DNA from: an uncultured Lachnospira sp.
GTDB lineage: Bacteria; Bacillota; Clostridia; Lachnospirales; Lachnospiraceae
Assembly (NCBI GenBank): GCA_910585095.1
Contig: CAJUBU010000010.1
Coordinates: forward strand, 65,733 to 127,136
DNA length: 61,404 bases
Direction: 5' to 3'
In this document: positions 32,845 through 41,403 of the stretch, piece by piece
How the letters are laid out: each line of letters opens with the position of its first letter
How positions within the stretch are numbered: the stretch's first letter is position 1
The notes under the pieces: generated by a model
What the model was told of the DNA's origin: nothing
Seen by the model: only the letters and a program-made list of their open reading frames with translations
Database searches by the model: none
Translations under genes and position numbers: made by a program

Positions 32845-34389
32845 CTACTTGGCGTAATCGACAACTCTCGACTCACGAATAACACTAATCTTAATCTGTC
32901 CTGGATATTCCATCTGGTCTTCAATCTGTTTAGAAATATCCCTTGCCATAAGTATCATATCTGAATCACTGACAACTTCAGGAACAACCATAACTCGAAT
33001 CTCTCTACCCGCCTGAATGGCAAATGATTTTTCAACTCCTTTAAAGGAGTTTGTAATATCTTCTAATTGTTTAAGTCTGTTTGTATATGTTTCTAATGTT
33101 TCCCTTCTTGCACCTGGTCTTGCTGCTGATATTGTATCAGCGGCTTGTACAAGACATGCAATAAGCGACTCTGGCTCAACATCTCCATGATGAGCCTCAA
33201 CTGCGTTAATAACAACAGGTGATTCTTTATATCTTCGACATAAATCAACACCTATCTGTACATGTGTACCTTCCATTTCTCTGTCAATGGACTTGCCAAT
33301 ATCATGTAACAATCCTGCTCTTTTGGCAGTCTTGACATCACAGCCCACCTCTTCAGCCAGCAATCCTGCTAACTGAGCAACTTCAATGGAATGTTTCAAG
33401 ACGTTTTGACCATAGCTTGTCCTAAAATACATTCTGCCAAGAAGCTTCACTAACTCTGGATGAATACCATGTACGCCAACTTCAAGAGTAGCCGCTTCGC
33501 CCTCTTCCTTAATAACCGTTTCCACTTCCCTTTGAGCCTTTTCAACCATTTCTTCAATTCTGGCAGGATGAATACGTCCATCAAGAATAAGCTTTTCAAG
33601 GGCAATTCTGGCAACTTCTCTTCTAACTGGGTCAAATCCAGATAAAACAACAGCATCTGGTGTATCATCAATAATCAATTCGACACCTGTAAGCGTCTCT
33701 AATGTACGAATATTACGACCTTCTCTGCCTATAATTCTACCTTTCATCTCATCATTTGGAAGCTGTACCACAGAAATCGTCATTTCTGCAACATGGTCAG
33801 CCGAACACCTTTGAATAGCAGAAACAATACAGTCTCTCGCCTTCTTTTCAGCTTCCTCTTTGGCTCTACTCTCATAGGCCTTAATCATAACAGCAGTTTC
33901 ATGTTTTACTTCATCTTCAACAGTCTTTAATAGATATTCCTTTGCCTGTTCGGAGGTTAATCCTGAGATTCTTTCGAGTTCCTGTTGTCTCTTCTGTTCA
34001 AGTTCATCAACTTCTTGCTTTCTTTTACCAAGTTCTTCCTCTTTCCTGGTAAGATTGGTGTCGCGTTTTTCAACAGCTTCTATCTTCTTGTCAAGTGATT
34101 CTTCTTTAGAAAGCACACGTCTTTCATACTTTTGTAATTCAGCACGTCTTTCTTTCGTTTCCTTGTCAAGCTCATTCTTTGTCCTTAAAGATTCTTCCTT
34201 AATTTCTAACAAAGATTCTTTTTTCTTTGCTTCAGCCGTTTTTAATGCTTCATCTATTATTTCTCTTGCCTTATCTTTAGCGTTGCCAACAGTCGTTTCA
34301 TAAGATTTTTTCTGGGCATTGGATGCAATAAGCCAAGTAATAGGTGCGACTATAATCAATGTAGCAATTATAGCGATAACAACTAGCAC
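32845..34389 (-). CDS. rny: Ribonuclease Y
   Basis: A 514-residue RNase Y: an N-terminal membrane helix (about 2-22), a long charged coiled coil (about 35-165), a KH domain with GRIIGREGRNIRTLETLTGVELIIDDTPD (split, about 215-245), and an HD domain with the metal ligands in LLHDIGKSIDREMEGTH and VEAHHGDVEP. It starts mRNA decay as an endonuclease at the inner membrane face. The start is GTG, with AAGGAGG seven bases upstream; that site is buried in the palindrome AGGAG-GTG-CTCCT. It follows recX by 65 bases and ends in a strong terminator. Confidence 0.97.
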   Translation of the reverse strand: MLVVIAIIATLIIVAPITWLIASNAQKKSYETTVGNAKDKAREIIDEALKTAEAKKKESLLEIKEESLRTKNELDKETKERRAELQKYERRVLSKEESLDKKIEAVEKRDTNLTRKEEELGKRKQEVDELEQKRQQELERISGLTSEQAKEYLLKTVEDEVKHETAVMIKAYESRAKEEAEKKARDCIVSAIQRCSADHVAEMTISVVQLPNDEMKGRIIGREGRNIRTLETLTGVELIIDDTPDAVVLSGFDPVRREVARIALEKLILDGRIHPARIEEMVEKAQREVETVIKEEGEAATLEVGVHGIHPELVKLLGRMYFRTSYGQNVLKHSIEVAQLAGLLAEEVGCDVKTAKRAGLLHDIGKSIDREMEGTHVQIGVDLCRRYKESPVVINAVEAHHGDVEPESLIACLVQAADTISAARPGARRETLETYTNRLKQLEDITNSFKGVEKSFAIQAGREIRVMVVPEVVSDSDMILMARDISKQIEDQMEYPGQIKISVIRESRVVDYAK

Positions 34390-34402
34390 AGGAGCACCTC
34401 CT
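34390..34402 (-). promoter_or_regulatory. Palindrome masking the rny ribosome binding site
   Basis: On the minus strand AGGAG-GTG-CTCCT ends directly at the GTG start. Folding would hide the whole Shine-Dalgarno sequence. Confidence 0.5.
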
Positions 34403-34454
34403 TATTTAGTTTTCATTGTACAAAACATACAATGCTCTAATTTTATACTGAATT

Positions 34455-35096
34455 TCATACATTGTCAAGAAATACATCAACAGCCTTACGAATTGTATCC
34501 ATGCTAAATCCCTTCCTATACATGTATGCCATCATCTTTTGTTTTTGTTTATAATCTAATTCTTCCATAGGAATATTTCCATATTTCTTTTTGAGTGTAC
34601 TTAGAATAAGATTTTCTTCACATTCCGATGAATCACTATAATAAGCTTCTAATGCACTCTCAATAATATCAGAATCAACACCCTTTTCTTTTAAAAACTG
34701 TTCTATCTGTTTCCTACTTTTTTTACTAGCTTTAAATGCTATATAATTTTCTACATAACGCTTGTCATTGATATATCCATAATGTTCTACATATTTTAGT
34801 GCATCATCAATACTTTTCTTTGGATAATAGGACAACTCTAATTTGTTTACCAGTTCTTTTTGGGTATAATCTTTGTTTTTTAGGAGATTCATTGCCCGAA
34901 CTGTAGCTCTTTTTGATAACATCTGAACAATATCACTACAATTTTGTTCCGAAATCGCCTCATTTTCTTTTACGTTATATGTTTTTAATTCTTTATTATA
35001 AAGCGCAAAAGCTGGTTCATAATTAATATAAACCAGCTTTTTTTTATTGGAATAAGAATGCTTTATATCCACAATAGAAGTAACTATATAATCCAT
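34455..35096 (-). CDS. recX: RecX regulatory protein
   Basis: A 213-residue RecX, built of three-helix repeats: RATVRAMNLLKNKDYTQKELVNKLELSYYPKKSIDDALKYVEHYGYINDKRYVENYI (split, about 63-120), followed by KASKKSRKQIEQFLKEKGVDSDIIESAL. The family binds RecA filaments and limits or modulates recombination. It begins seven bases after the recA stop, so RecA and its regulator share a transcript and SOS control. Confidence 0.92.
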   Translation of the reverse strand: MDYIVTSIVDIKHSYSNKKKLVYINYEPAFALYNKELKTYNVKENEAISEQNCSDIVQMLSKRATVRAMNLLKNKDYTQKELVNKLELSYYPKKSIDDALKYVEHYGYINDKRYVENYIAFKASKKSRKQIEQFLKEKGVDSDIIESALEAYYSDSSECEENLILSTLKKKYGNIPMEELDYKQKQKMMAYMYRKGFSMDTIRKAVDVFLDNV

Positions 35097-35103
35097 ATTA
35101 CTT

Positions 35104-36204
35104 TTATTCTTCCTTTGCCTTAACCGACTTTTTCTTTGCTATCTTTGCATCACCTTCATCTTCGGATACTGGAAGTGCGGCATCTTGTGAATGGTCATCC
35201 TTTTTTTCTTCTTTATTAAAGTAATGTTCTCGAACTTTACTATCTATCTCATTGTAAATATCTCTATGTTCTATCAGAAATTGCTTGGCATTTTCTCTGC
35301 CTTGTCCAATTTTTTCCCCATTATATGAAAACCATGCTCCGCTTTTTTGAATAATTCCAACATTAACACCTAAATCAAGAACATCACCTTCACTAGAAAT
35401 TCCCTTTCCAAACATAATATCAAACTCTGCTTCTTTAAATGGAGGAGCAATCTTATTTTTGACAACCTTTACTCTTGTTCGATTACCTATCACTTCACCA
35501 CCTTGCTTTAATGTCTCAATTCTTCTTACATCCATACGCACCGATGCATAGAATTTTAAAGCACGTCCACCCGTTGTTGTTTCTGGATTTCCAAACATAA
35601 TACCAACTTTTTCTCGAAGCTGATTGATAAAAATTACAATGCAATTATTTTTGCTGACAACCGGCGTCAATTTTCTTAAAGCCTGAGACATCAATCTTGC
35701 CTGAAGACCGACATGAGAATCACCCATATCTCCATCAATTTCAGCCTTTGGCACAAGAGCTGCAACAGAATCCACAATAATAATATCCACAGCGCCCGAA
35801 CGTACCATTGTCTCCGTAATTTCTAATGCCTGCTCTCCGCTGTCTGGCTGTGATATATATAAATTATCAATATCAACACCTATGTTTTTAGCATATACAG
35901 GGTCTAGGGCATGCTCTGCATCAATAAATCCTGCAATACCTCCCTGTCTTTGGACCTCTGCCACCATATGAAGTGCTACGGTTGTCTTACCACTCGACTC
36001 TGGACCATATATTTCAACAACACGTCCTCTTGGAACACCGCCAAGACCTAACGCAACATCTAAGCTCAATGAACCTGTTGGAATCGTCTCCACATTAAAA
36101 TTGACATTGGATTCCCCTAATTTCATAACAGAGCCTTTTCCAAACTGTTTTTCTATATTGGCAAGAGCTGCATCCAACGCTTTTAATTTCTCATCACTAA
36201 TCAT
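35104..36204 (-). CDS. recA: Recombinase RecA
   Basis: A 366-residue RecA: N-terminal helix ALDAALANIEKQFGKGSVMKLGE, Walker A GPESSGKTTVALH (near 65), IDAEHALDPVYAKNIGVD, Walker B IIIVDSVAALVPKAEIDGDMGD (split), DNA-binding loops including INQLREKVGIMFGNPETTTGG (split), and an acidic/basic C-terminal tail. It catalyses homologous pairing and induces LexA self-cleavage. The start MISDEKLKALD is six bases after GAGG; an upstream in-frame ATG overlaps the ribosome binding site. Its promoter is flanked by two LexA-type boxes. Confidence 0.98.
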   Translation of the reverse strand: MISDEKLKALDAALANIEKQFGKGSVMKLGESNVNFNVETIPTGSLSLDVALGLGGVPRGRVVEIYGPESSGKTTVALHMVAEVQRQGGIAGFIDAEHALDPVYAKNIGVDIDNLYISQPDSGEQALEITETMVRSGAVDIIIVDSVAALVPKAEIDGDMGDSHVGLQARLMSQALRKLTPVVSKNNCIVIFINQLREKVGIMFGNPETTTGGRALKFYASVRMDVRRIETLKQGGEVIGNRTRVKVVKNKIAPPFKEAEFDIMFGKGISSEGDVLDLGVNVGIIQKSGAWFSYNGEKIGQGRENAKQFLIEHRDIYNEIDSKVREHYFNKEEKKDDHSQDAALPVSEDEGDAKIAKKKSVKAKEE

Positions 36205-36210
36205 TTTTAA

Positions 36211-36290
36211 CCTCATTTCTGCGCTGCTTTTAGTTTAATAAAGGATTACTCTTAAAATAATCTTGAAACAATCTTGTATCAAACAACGCA
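36211..36290 (-). promoter_or_regulatory. Structured leader of recA
   Basis: In the RNA, TGCGTTGTTT (36281-36290) can pair with AAGCAGCGCA (36220-36229) over ten base pairs including two T-G pairs; the 3' arm is followed directly by GAAATGAGG and the start. The tyrS leader has the same arms as a perfect ten-pair stem. Confidence 0.5.
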
Positions 36291-36348
36291 CAAATGCAAG
36301 ATTGGTAATAATATTTGATATTTTAATATTTTAATTCATAAACATTTA

Positions 36349-36419
36349 TGAACATCTGTTCGTTTCTCATCATACAACAATATAAATAAAATGTCAATAG
36401 GAAAACGAATATTTGTTCG
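36349..36419 (-). promoter_or_regulatory. recA promoter flanked by two LexA (SOS) boxes
   Basis: On the minus strand TTGACA (36392-36397), 17 bases and TATGAT (36369-36374) form a strong sigma-A promoter. A LexA-type box CGAACAGATGTTCA (36349-36362) lies just after the -10 box, and a second, CGAACAAATATTCG (36406-36419), just before the -35 box. Both fit the Gram-positive pattern CGAACNNNNGTTCG with at most one mismatch in the core. Confidence 0.88.
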
Positions 36420-36500
36420 CATTTTTAATTATAAGAAATTTTCATAAAAATAAATACTCACAAAATAACAATATCACAAATAATATACATTATCAATACT

Positions 36501-36989
36501 TTATTTACAAATTGTATCAAGAATAATAGAAAATGCGGCTTCTACCGCTTGATTTCTTATAGATGTGCGGTCTCCCAAAAAATGAAACGCATGCGCATCA
36601 CTATGATTTTTATAACAACAGCCAATATAAACTAACCCAACGGGTTTATTGTCCTCCATATCTGGACCAGCCACACCCGTAATAGATACCGCAATATCCG
36701 CTCCTGATATTTTTGCACACCCTTCTGCCATCTCTATGGCAGTCTGACTGCTTACTGCATAATAGTTTTGCAATGTCTCTTTACAAACACCTAACATATG
36801 AATTTTGGCATCATCACAATATGTTATATACCCCTCTTTAAAAATGCTTGATGCTCCTGCAACACTGACAATACAAGAAGACAGCAGCCCGCCTGTGCAG
36901 GATTCTGCTGTGCTTATCACTAAATTTCTTTTCTTTAATTCCTCGACAACTTTATATTCAATTGGTTTATCCTTTAATTCTTTATTCAT
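36501..36989 (-). CDS. pncC: Nicotinamide-nucleotide amidohydrolase (CinA C-terminal family)
   Basis: A 162-residue stand-alone PncC. ISTAESCTGGLLSSCIVSVAGASSIFKEGYITY (split, about 26-58) and SITGVAGPDMEDNKPVGLVYIG carry the active site. It turns nicotinamide mononucleotide into nicotinate mononucleotide in the pyridine nucleotide salvage cycle. The CinA N-terminal domain is absent. The start MNKELKDK is set by AGGAAG upstream. In Firmicutes cinA genes commonly precede recA, as here. Confidence 0.93.
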   Translation of the reverse strand: MNKELKDKPIEYKVVEELKKRNLVISTAESCTGGLLSSCIVSVAGASSIFKEGYITYCDDAKIHMLGVCKETLQNYYAVSSQTAIEMAEGCAKISGADIAVSITGVAGPDMEDNKPVGLVYIGCCYKNHSDAHAFHFLGDRTSIRNQAVEAAFSIILDTICK

Positions 36990-37113
36990 ATTACTTCCTG
37001 TTTTCATTCATTACTTTAGATATCTGCACACTTCATTATGTTCAAAAGATATTTGCAATTTTCTTCGCCGTTTGCTTATAACCTCGTTTTACAAAAATCC
37101 AATCAAATTTATT

Positions 37114-37665
37114 TTATACATTATTAGTACTTTTCATAAGTATTTTATAATTTTTATATATGTAATCAAATAAAGAAATAATTGTTAAAATTAATGCAAC
37201 ATACACAAAAAAATTGTTTATTATATACATATATGGTATATCCAAATCCACAATCAATAATACAATCATTATCATTTGACATGTGGTTTTAAGCTTTCCC
37301 CAATAACTGGCAGCTATTACAATGCCATTATCAGCAGCCAATACACGAAGTCCGTTTATAATAAAATCTCTTGAAATAATGATAATAACAATCCAGCCTG
37401 CAAGTTTTTCTATATCAACAAGTGCTATCAATGCCGAACAGACTAAAAGTTTATCAGCCAAAGGGTCCATAAACTTGCCAAAATTCGTCACAAGATTATA
37501 TTTACGAGCAATCTTGCCATCTAATAAATCCGTAAGACTGGCTACTATAAATAATAATGCTGCAATATATAAGTTTATATTATCCCCAATATCGACATAT
37601 AAAAATAAAACAAAAAGTGGTATTATCACAATTCTAAGTATTGTCAGTTTATTGGGCAGATTCAT
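37114..37665 (-). CDS. pgsA: CDP-diacylglycerol-glycerol-3-phosphate 3-phosphatidyltransferase
   Basis: A 183-residue membrane enzyme with about five helices. The CDP-alcohol phosphotransferase signature DGKIARKYNLVTNFGKFMDPLAD (split, about 48-70: DG, AR, G, D, D) is intact, and MNLPNKLTILRIVIIPLFVL is a typical PgsA N-terminus. It makes phosphatidylglycerol phosphate for membrane lipids. The ATG at 37665 has two GGAGG sites upstream, of which the one nine bases away is best placed. It follows rimO by 25 bases. Confidence 0.95.
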   Translation of the reverse strand: MNLPNKLTILRIVIIPLFVLFLYVDIGDNINLYIAALLFIVASLTDLLDGKIARKYNLVTNFGKFMDPLADKLLVCSALIALVDIEKLAGWIVIIIISRDFIINGLRVLAADNGIVIAASYWGKLKTTCQMIMIVLLIVDLDIPYMYIINNFFVYVALILTIISLFDYIYKNYKILMKSTNNV

Positions 37666-37690
37666 ATCCTCCAACCTCCATTTTACACAA

Positions 37691-39070
37691 TTATTCATGA
37701 ACCAGGCTTCCCATCAAATCATATTCATATGCACTTTCAATCTTAACTTTAACCATGTCACCTGACAACAAATTTTCATCCGTATGAATAAATACATATC
37801 CATCCACATTTGGTGCATCCTTGTAAGAACGAGCCACATAAACATCATCATCTATCATCTTTCCTTCCACTATACAAGAAAGGACTGTGCCAATAAGCTG
37901 TGATGATTTGTCTAATGAAATCTCCTGTTGTAACGCCATAATCTCATCTCGACGTTCTTCTTTAACCGTCTCACTAATTTGATTTTTCATGTTGGCGGCA
38001 GGTGTATCTTCCTCAGCAGAATAGGTAAAAACACCAAGTCTATCAAATTCCATATCATTGACAAAATCAAGCAGTTCTTCATGTTCTTCCTTTGTCTCTC
38101 CTGGAAATCCTGTAATCAATGTTGTTCTCAATGCTATATCTGGAATTTCCTCTCGCAATTGGTCAATAATAGCAATCAATTCTTGTTTAGAAGTACGTCT
38201 TCCCATCTTTTTCAAAATCGTATCACTGGCATGTTGTATTGGCATATCCAAATATTTTACTACTTTTTGTATATTTTTAATAGCAGTAATTAATTCTTTA
38301 TCAATTTCTTCTGGATAACAATATAATATTCTAATCCATTCTATTCCATCTATCGCAGAAAGTTTATACAATAATTTCGACAAAGACTTTTCACCATATA
38401 AATCAACACCATACATGGTTGTTTCCTGAGCTACAAGTATCAACTCCTTAACACCATTTTGGGCAAGCAACTGTGCTTCTTTGATAAGATATTCCATTGG
38501 ATAACTTCGATAACTTCCTCTTATCTTAGGAATAATACAGTATGTGCAGTGTTTATCACAGCCTTCTGCAATTTTTAAATATTCATAATATCCGCCTGTT
38601 GTAATAATTCTATCACTAGATACCTCAACAAGTCTATTAACATTTTCTAAAACATTGTTTTTATAAAATGGTAAAGGATCAGACAAAAGTAAATTATTTT
38701 CGGACAATAAATCCTTTTCACATAATTTTGATAAAACCACTTCCGCAATTTTATCATAACTTGATGTTCCAATAATGGCGTCCACTTCTGGCAGTTCTTT
38801 TAGAATTTCATCTTGATACCGCTGTGCCAGACAGCCTGAAACAATAAGTGCTTTACAACAAGCATCCTGTTTATGTTCTGCCATCTCTATAATAGTATTG
38901 ATACTCTCCTGCTTAGCATCATGAATAAAACAACATGTATTAATAACAATAACTTCCGCTTCCATCTCATCATCTGTAAATTCAAAACCTTTATCTTTGA
39001 GTATACCAAGCATATATTCTGTATCGACAAGATTTTTATCGCATCCTAGCGAAATAAACATTATTTTCAA
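37691..39070 (-). CDS. rimO: Ribosomal protein S12 methylthiotransferase RimO
   Basis: A 459-residue radical SAM methylthiotransferase. The N-terminal UPF0004 domain begins KIMFISLGCDKNLVDTEYMLG, the radical SAM cluster motif is CDKHCTYC (near 165), and ITGFPGETKEEHEELLDF and a C-terminal TRAM domain follow. RimO adds a methylthio group to an aspartate of ribosomal protein S12. LGCDKNLVD separates it from MiaB. The start is TTG 39070, eight bases after GGAGG. Confidence 0.95.
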   Translation of the reverse strand: MKIMFISLGCDKNLVDTEYMLGILKDKGFEFTDDEMEAEVIVINTCCFIHDAKQESINTIIEMAEHKQDACCKALIVSGCLAQRYQDEILKELPEVDAIIGTSSYDKIAEVVLSKLCEKDLLSENNLLLSDPLPFYKNNVLENVNRLVEVSSDRIITTGGYYEYLKIAEGCDKHCTYCIIPKIRGSYRSYPMEYLIKEAQLLAQNGVKELILVAQETTMYGVDLYGEKSLSKLLYKLSAIDGIEWIRILYCYPEEIDKELITAIKNIQKVVKYLDMPIQHASDTILKKMGRRTSKQELIAIIDQLREEIPDIALRTTLITGFPGETKEEHEELLDFVNDMEFDRLGVFTYSAEEDTPAANMKNQISETVKEERRDEIMALQQEISLDKSSQLIGTVLSCIVEGKMIDDDVYVARSYKDAPNVDGYVFIHTDENLLSGDMVKVKIESAYEYDLMGSLVHE

Positions 39071-39127
39071 AGTATATTCCTCCACATGTTTTTGTACATT
39101 AAACAATCCACTATATTGTTAAAAAAT

Positions 39128-39221
39128 GAGACTATCGCATTAAGAAAAATCACGGCAAACTGTAGATTTTTTATTAAAACAATACTACATTTTGTGTTTT
39201 ATTACTTAGTGCGACAGCCCC
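39128..39221. repeat. MITE-like inverted repeat element, second copy
   Basis: GAGACTATCGCATTAAG (39128-39144) and CTTAGTGCGACAGCCCC (39205-39221) are inverted, with an inner TGTAG/CTACA pair. The right end GCGACAGCCCC is identical to that of the copy at 20535-20632. It lies in the gap between rpoZ and rimO. Confidence 0.5.
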
Positions 39222-39298
39222 ATCATTGTACCTACGCGGTATTATCAATAATCATCCACTGAAACAAGCAAGTCCTCACCCCTACTTATATCTCTACG

Positions 39299-39338
39299 AT
39301 ATTGAAACGAGGCGGGACTTACTTGATGAGGTTAAATA
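39299..39338 (+). repeat. Dispersed repeat (ATTGAAACGAGG...TTGATGAGGTTAAAT), copy 4
   Basis: ATATTGAAACGAGGCGGGAC followed by TTACTTGATGAGGTTAAAT. The segment GGACTTACTTG can pair with CAAGCAAGTCC at 39268-39278, so a stem encloses the conserved ATTGAAACGAGG. The TTA in the core is the rpoZ stop codon read on the other strand. Confidence 0.5.
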
Positions 39339-39679
39339 TTTTCTAAACCATTTCCAACAATTTTAATTTTACCTTCATGGAGTTCTCTGACAGCAACTAA
39401 CAATGGCTTAATACCTGAAGCATTATCAATCAATTCCTGTCCAAGTGCAATTTTTCTCTTATCTTCAGCAGTCTTTTTAGGCTCTCCGTCCTTGCTATCT
39501 TTTTCTGCCAGTTTAAGCTTATCATATTTTTCTTCAAGATATCTTGCATCAATAATCTGTTTTGCTCTTGCAGCAGTCGCTTTTACGATTGAATAACGAC
39601 TTTGTACAATTGGCTGCTCTCCCTCCTCAACCTCACTATTAACAACTTCCATTAACTCGGAATATGATGGATGTAACAT
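39332..39679 (-). CDS. rpoZ: DNA-directed RNA polymerase omega subunit
   Basis: A 115-residue omega subunit. MLHPSYSELMEVVN and YSIVKATAARAKQIID (residues about 29-44) are the conserved core, and KPLLVAVRELHEGKIKI closes it. A lysine- and aspartate-rich linker in the middle makes it longer than the enteric protein, as in other Lachnospiraceae. Omega helps fold the beta-prime subunit. It begins six bases after the gmk stop. Confidence 0.92.
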   Translation of the reverse strand: MLHPSYSELMEVVNSEVEEGEQPIVQSRYSIVKATAARAKQIIDARYLEEKYDKLKLAEKDSKDGEPKKTAEDKRKIALGQELIDNASGIKPLLVAVRELHEGKIKIVGNGLENI

Positions 39680-39685
39680 ATAAAA

Positions 39686-40333
39686 TTATTCTCCCTTCAA
39701 TATATTCTTCAAATCATTTTTTATAACCTTAATAAATGGTAAATTTGCTGAAATTTCACAACGCTCCATAACAGTATTATTATCATTTGCAATATCATTT
39801 ATTGTATCAATACAGTTTTCTATTGTATCATTAACGACAACATAATCATACTTTTCTACATCATCAGCTTCATCAACAGCTCTCGTCAATCGTTCACGAA
39901 TGACATCGGCTGCCTCTGTCCCCCGAAACGTAAGCCTGTAACATAATTCTTTTGCATTGGGAGGAACAACAAATATCATCACAGCATCGGAATAAATTTT
40001 TTTGACGTTGCAAGCTCCAACAACTTCAATTTCAAGAATCACATTATTGCCTTTAGAAAGCTGTTGTTCCACATATGCTTTTGGTGTTCCGTAATAATTA
40101 TTAACATATTGTGCATATTCAAGAAATTCATTTTCATCAATCATGGTCTTAAATTCATCAACTGTTTTAAAAAAATAAGACTTGCCGTCAATCTCTCCTT
40201 CACGAGGTTTTCTTGTCGTCGCTGACACCGATATGGCATAATTCTTATACATATCAAGCAATCCCTTGACTACGGTTCCTTTTCCAACTCCAGAAAAACC
40301 TGAAATAATCAGTAATTTTCCACGTTTATCCAT
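39686..40333 (-). CDS. gmk: Guanylate kinase
   Basis: A 215-residue kinase that turns GMP into GDP. The P-loop is SGFSGVGKGTVV (about 11-22), SVSATTRKPREGEIDGKSYFF is the GMP-binding segment, and VNDTIENCIDTI closes the fold. It lies between yicC and rpoZ; the small remA gene that often lies between yicC and gmk in Firmicutes is missing, as the 130-base gap is too short for it. Confidence 0.96.
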   Translation of the reverse strand: MDKRGKLLIISGFSGVGKGTVVKGLLDMYKNYAISVSATTRKPREGEIDGKSYFFKTVDEFKTMIDENEFLEYAQYVNNYYGTPKAYVEQQLSKGNNVILEIEVVGACNVKKIYSDAVMIFVVPPNAKELCYRLTFRGTEAADVIRERLTRAVDEADDVEKYDYVVVNDTIENCIDTINDIANDNNTVMERCEISANLPFIKVIKNDLKNILKGE

Positions 40334-40463
40334 GCTTTATCAGCCCTTCTTTCTGACCTGTACATTTTCATATTACAAGTAATTATATCGAATTAAACAA
40401 AAACAATCAAGCACAAACTATAATAAAACTTGTCAAGCAAATACTGTAACTTAACTAAATCTT

Positions 40464-41342
40464 TTATTCAATATTTTGTATCTGCTCTCTTACTTTCTCT
40501 ATCTCGGTCTTTAATTCAATCGCATGGTTAGAAATATCAATATCATTGGCTTTCGACAATATTGTATTTGCTTCTCTGTTCATCTCCTGTGCAATAAAAT
40601 CCATTTTGCGACCGATTCCGCCATCTTCATTTAAACAATTTTTAGCATGTGCAATATGACTTTCCAATCGTACAGTCTCCTCATCAACACATATCTTGTC
40701 GGCATATATAATCACTTCGGTAGCAATTCTGCTCTCATCAATATGAGTGTCACTAAGCAGCTCCTTTACTTTATTTTCAAGTTTGCTTCGGTACTCTTTC
40801 ATAATCTGAGGACTTCGTTCCTTTATGTAGTCAACAATTACCTGCATATTATCCAGTTTTCCAATCAAGTCATTCTTTAGATTATTTCCTTCTGATATTC
40901 TTGTCTCAACAAGCTGTTTACATGCACTGTCAACTGCATTTTTAATAAAATTCCACAGAGCTTCTTCATCAACGGAAGCCTCCTCCATTGTAATCACTTC
41001 TGGATACCTTGACAAAGCGCCTATTGTCACATCATTAACTTTCTGAAATTGCTGTGACATTTCATCAAATATTTTCATATATTCTTTTGCCAAATCACGA
41101 TTATACTTTAAACTCACTTGATTTTCTGTCAAATCTTCATAGATAATAAATATATCTATTTTTCCTCTACTGATATGTTTCTTTAACACATCTCGAATCC
41201 TTCCCTCAAACACATTAAGCTTTTTGGGCATCTTAATACTTGTTTCCAAATATCGATGATTCACTGATTTAATTTCTATAATAATTTTTTTCTGCCCCTC
41301 AATACATTCGCATCGACCAAAGCCTGTCATACTTTTTATCAT
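40464..41342 (-). CDS. yicC: YicC family endoribonuclease-like protein
   Basis: A 292-residue YicC/YloC protein, starting MIKSMTGFGRCE, with EIKSVNHRYLETSIKMP (about 23-39) and a C-terminal DUF1732 with HIAHAKNCLNEDGGIGRKMDFIAQEMNREANTILSKAND (split). The family includes endoribonucleases linked to sRNA decay and stationary-phase growth. I reject an in-frame extension of 44 codons upstream because it covers a structured leader and because AAGG lies just before MIKSMTGFG. Confidence 0.92.
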   Translation of the reverse strand: MIKSMTGFGRCECIEGQKKIIIEIKSVNHRYLETSIKMPKKLNVFEGRIRDVLKKHISRGKIDIFIIYEDLTENQVSLKYNRDLAKEYMKIFDEMSQQFQKVNDVTIGALSRYPEVITMEEASVDEEALWNFIKNAVDSACKQLVETRISEGNNLKNDLIGKLDNMQVIVDYIKERSPQIMKEYRSKLENKVKELLSDTHIDESRIATEVIIYADKICVDEETVRLESHIAHAKNCLNEDGGIGRKMDFIAQEMNREANTILSKANDIDISNHAIELKTEIEKVREQIQNIE

Positions 41343-41350
41343 ACTGCCTT

Positions 41351-41403
41351 CCATTCCGAAGCGTTTTATATAAAAATTAACTTTATAGAATTTGTGACGC
41401 TTC
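41351..41403 (-). promoter_or_regulatory. Hairpin leader of yicC
   Basis: On the minus strand TAATTTT can pair with GGAATGG around a 15-base loop ending ACGCTTC, with T-G pairs and the same A/G mismatch as pdp. A competing 7-bp stem, GAAGCGT (41397-41403) with ACGCTTC (41358-41364), would instead use the loop. The alternatives exclude each other. Confidence 0.5.
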
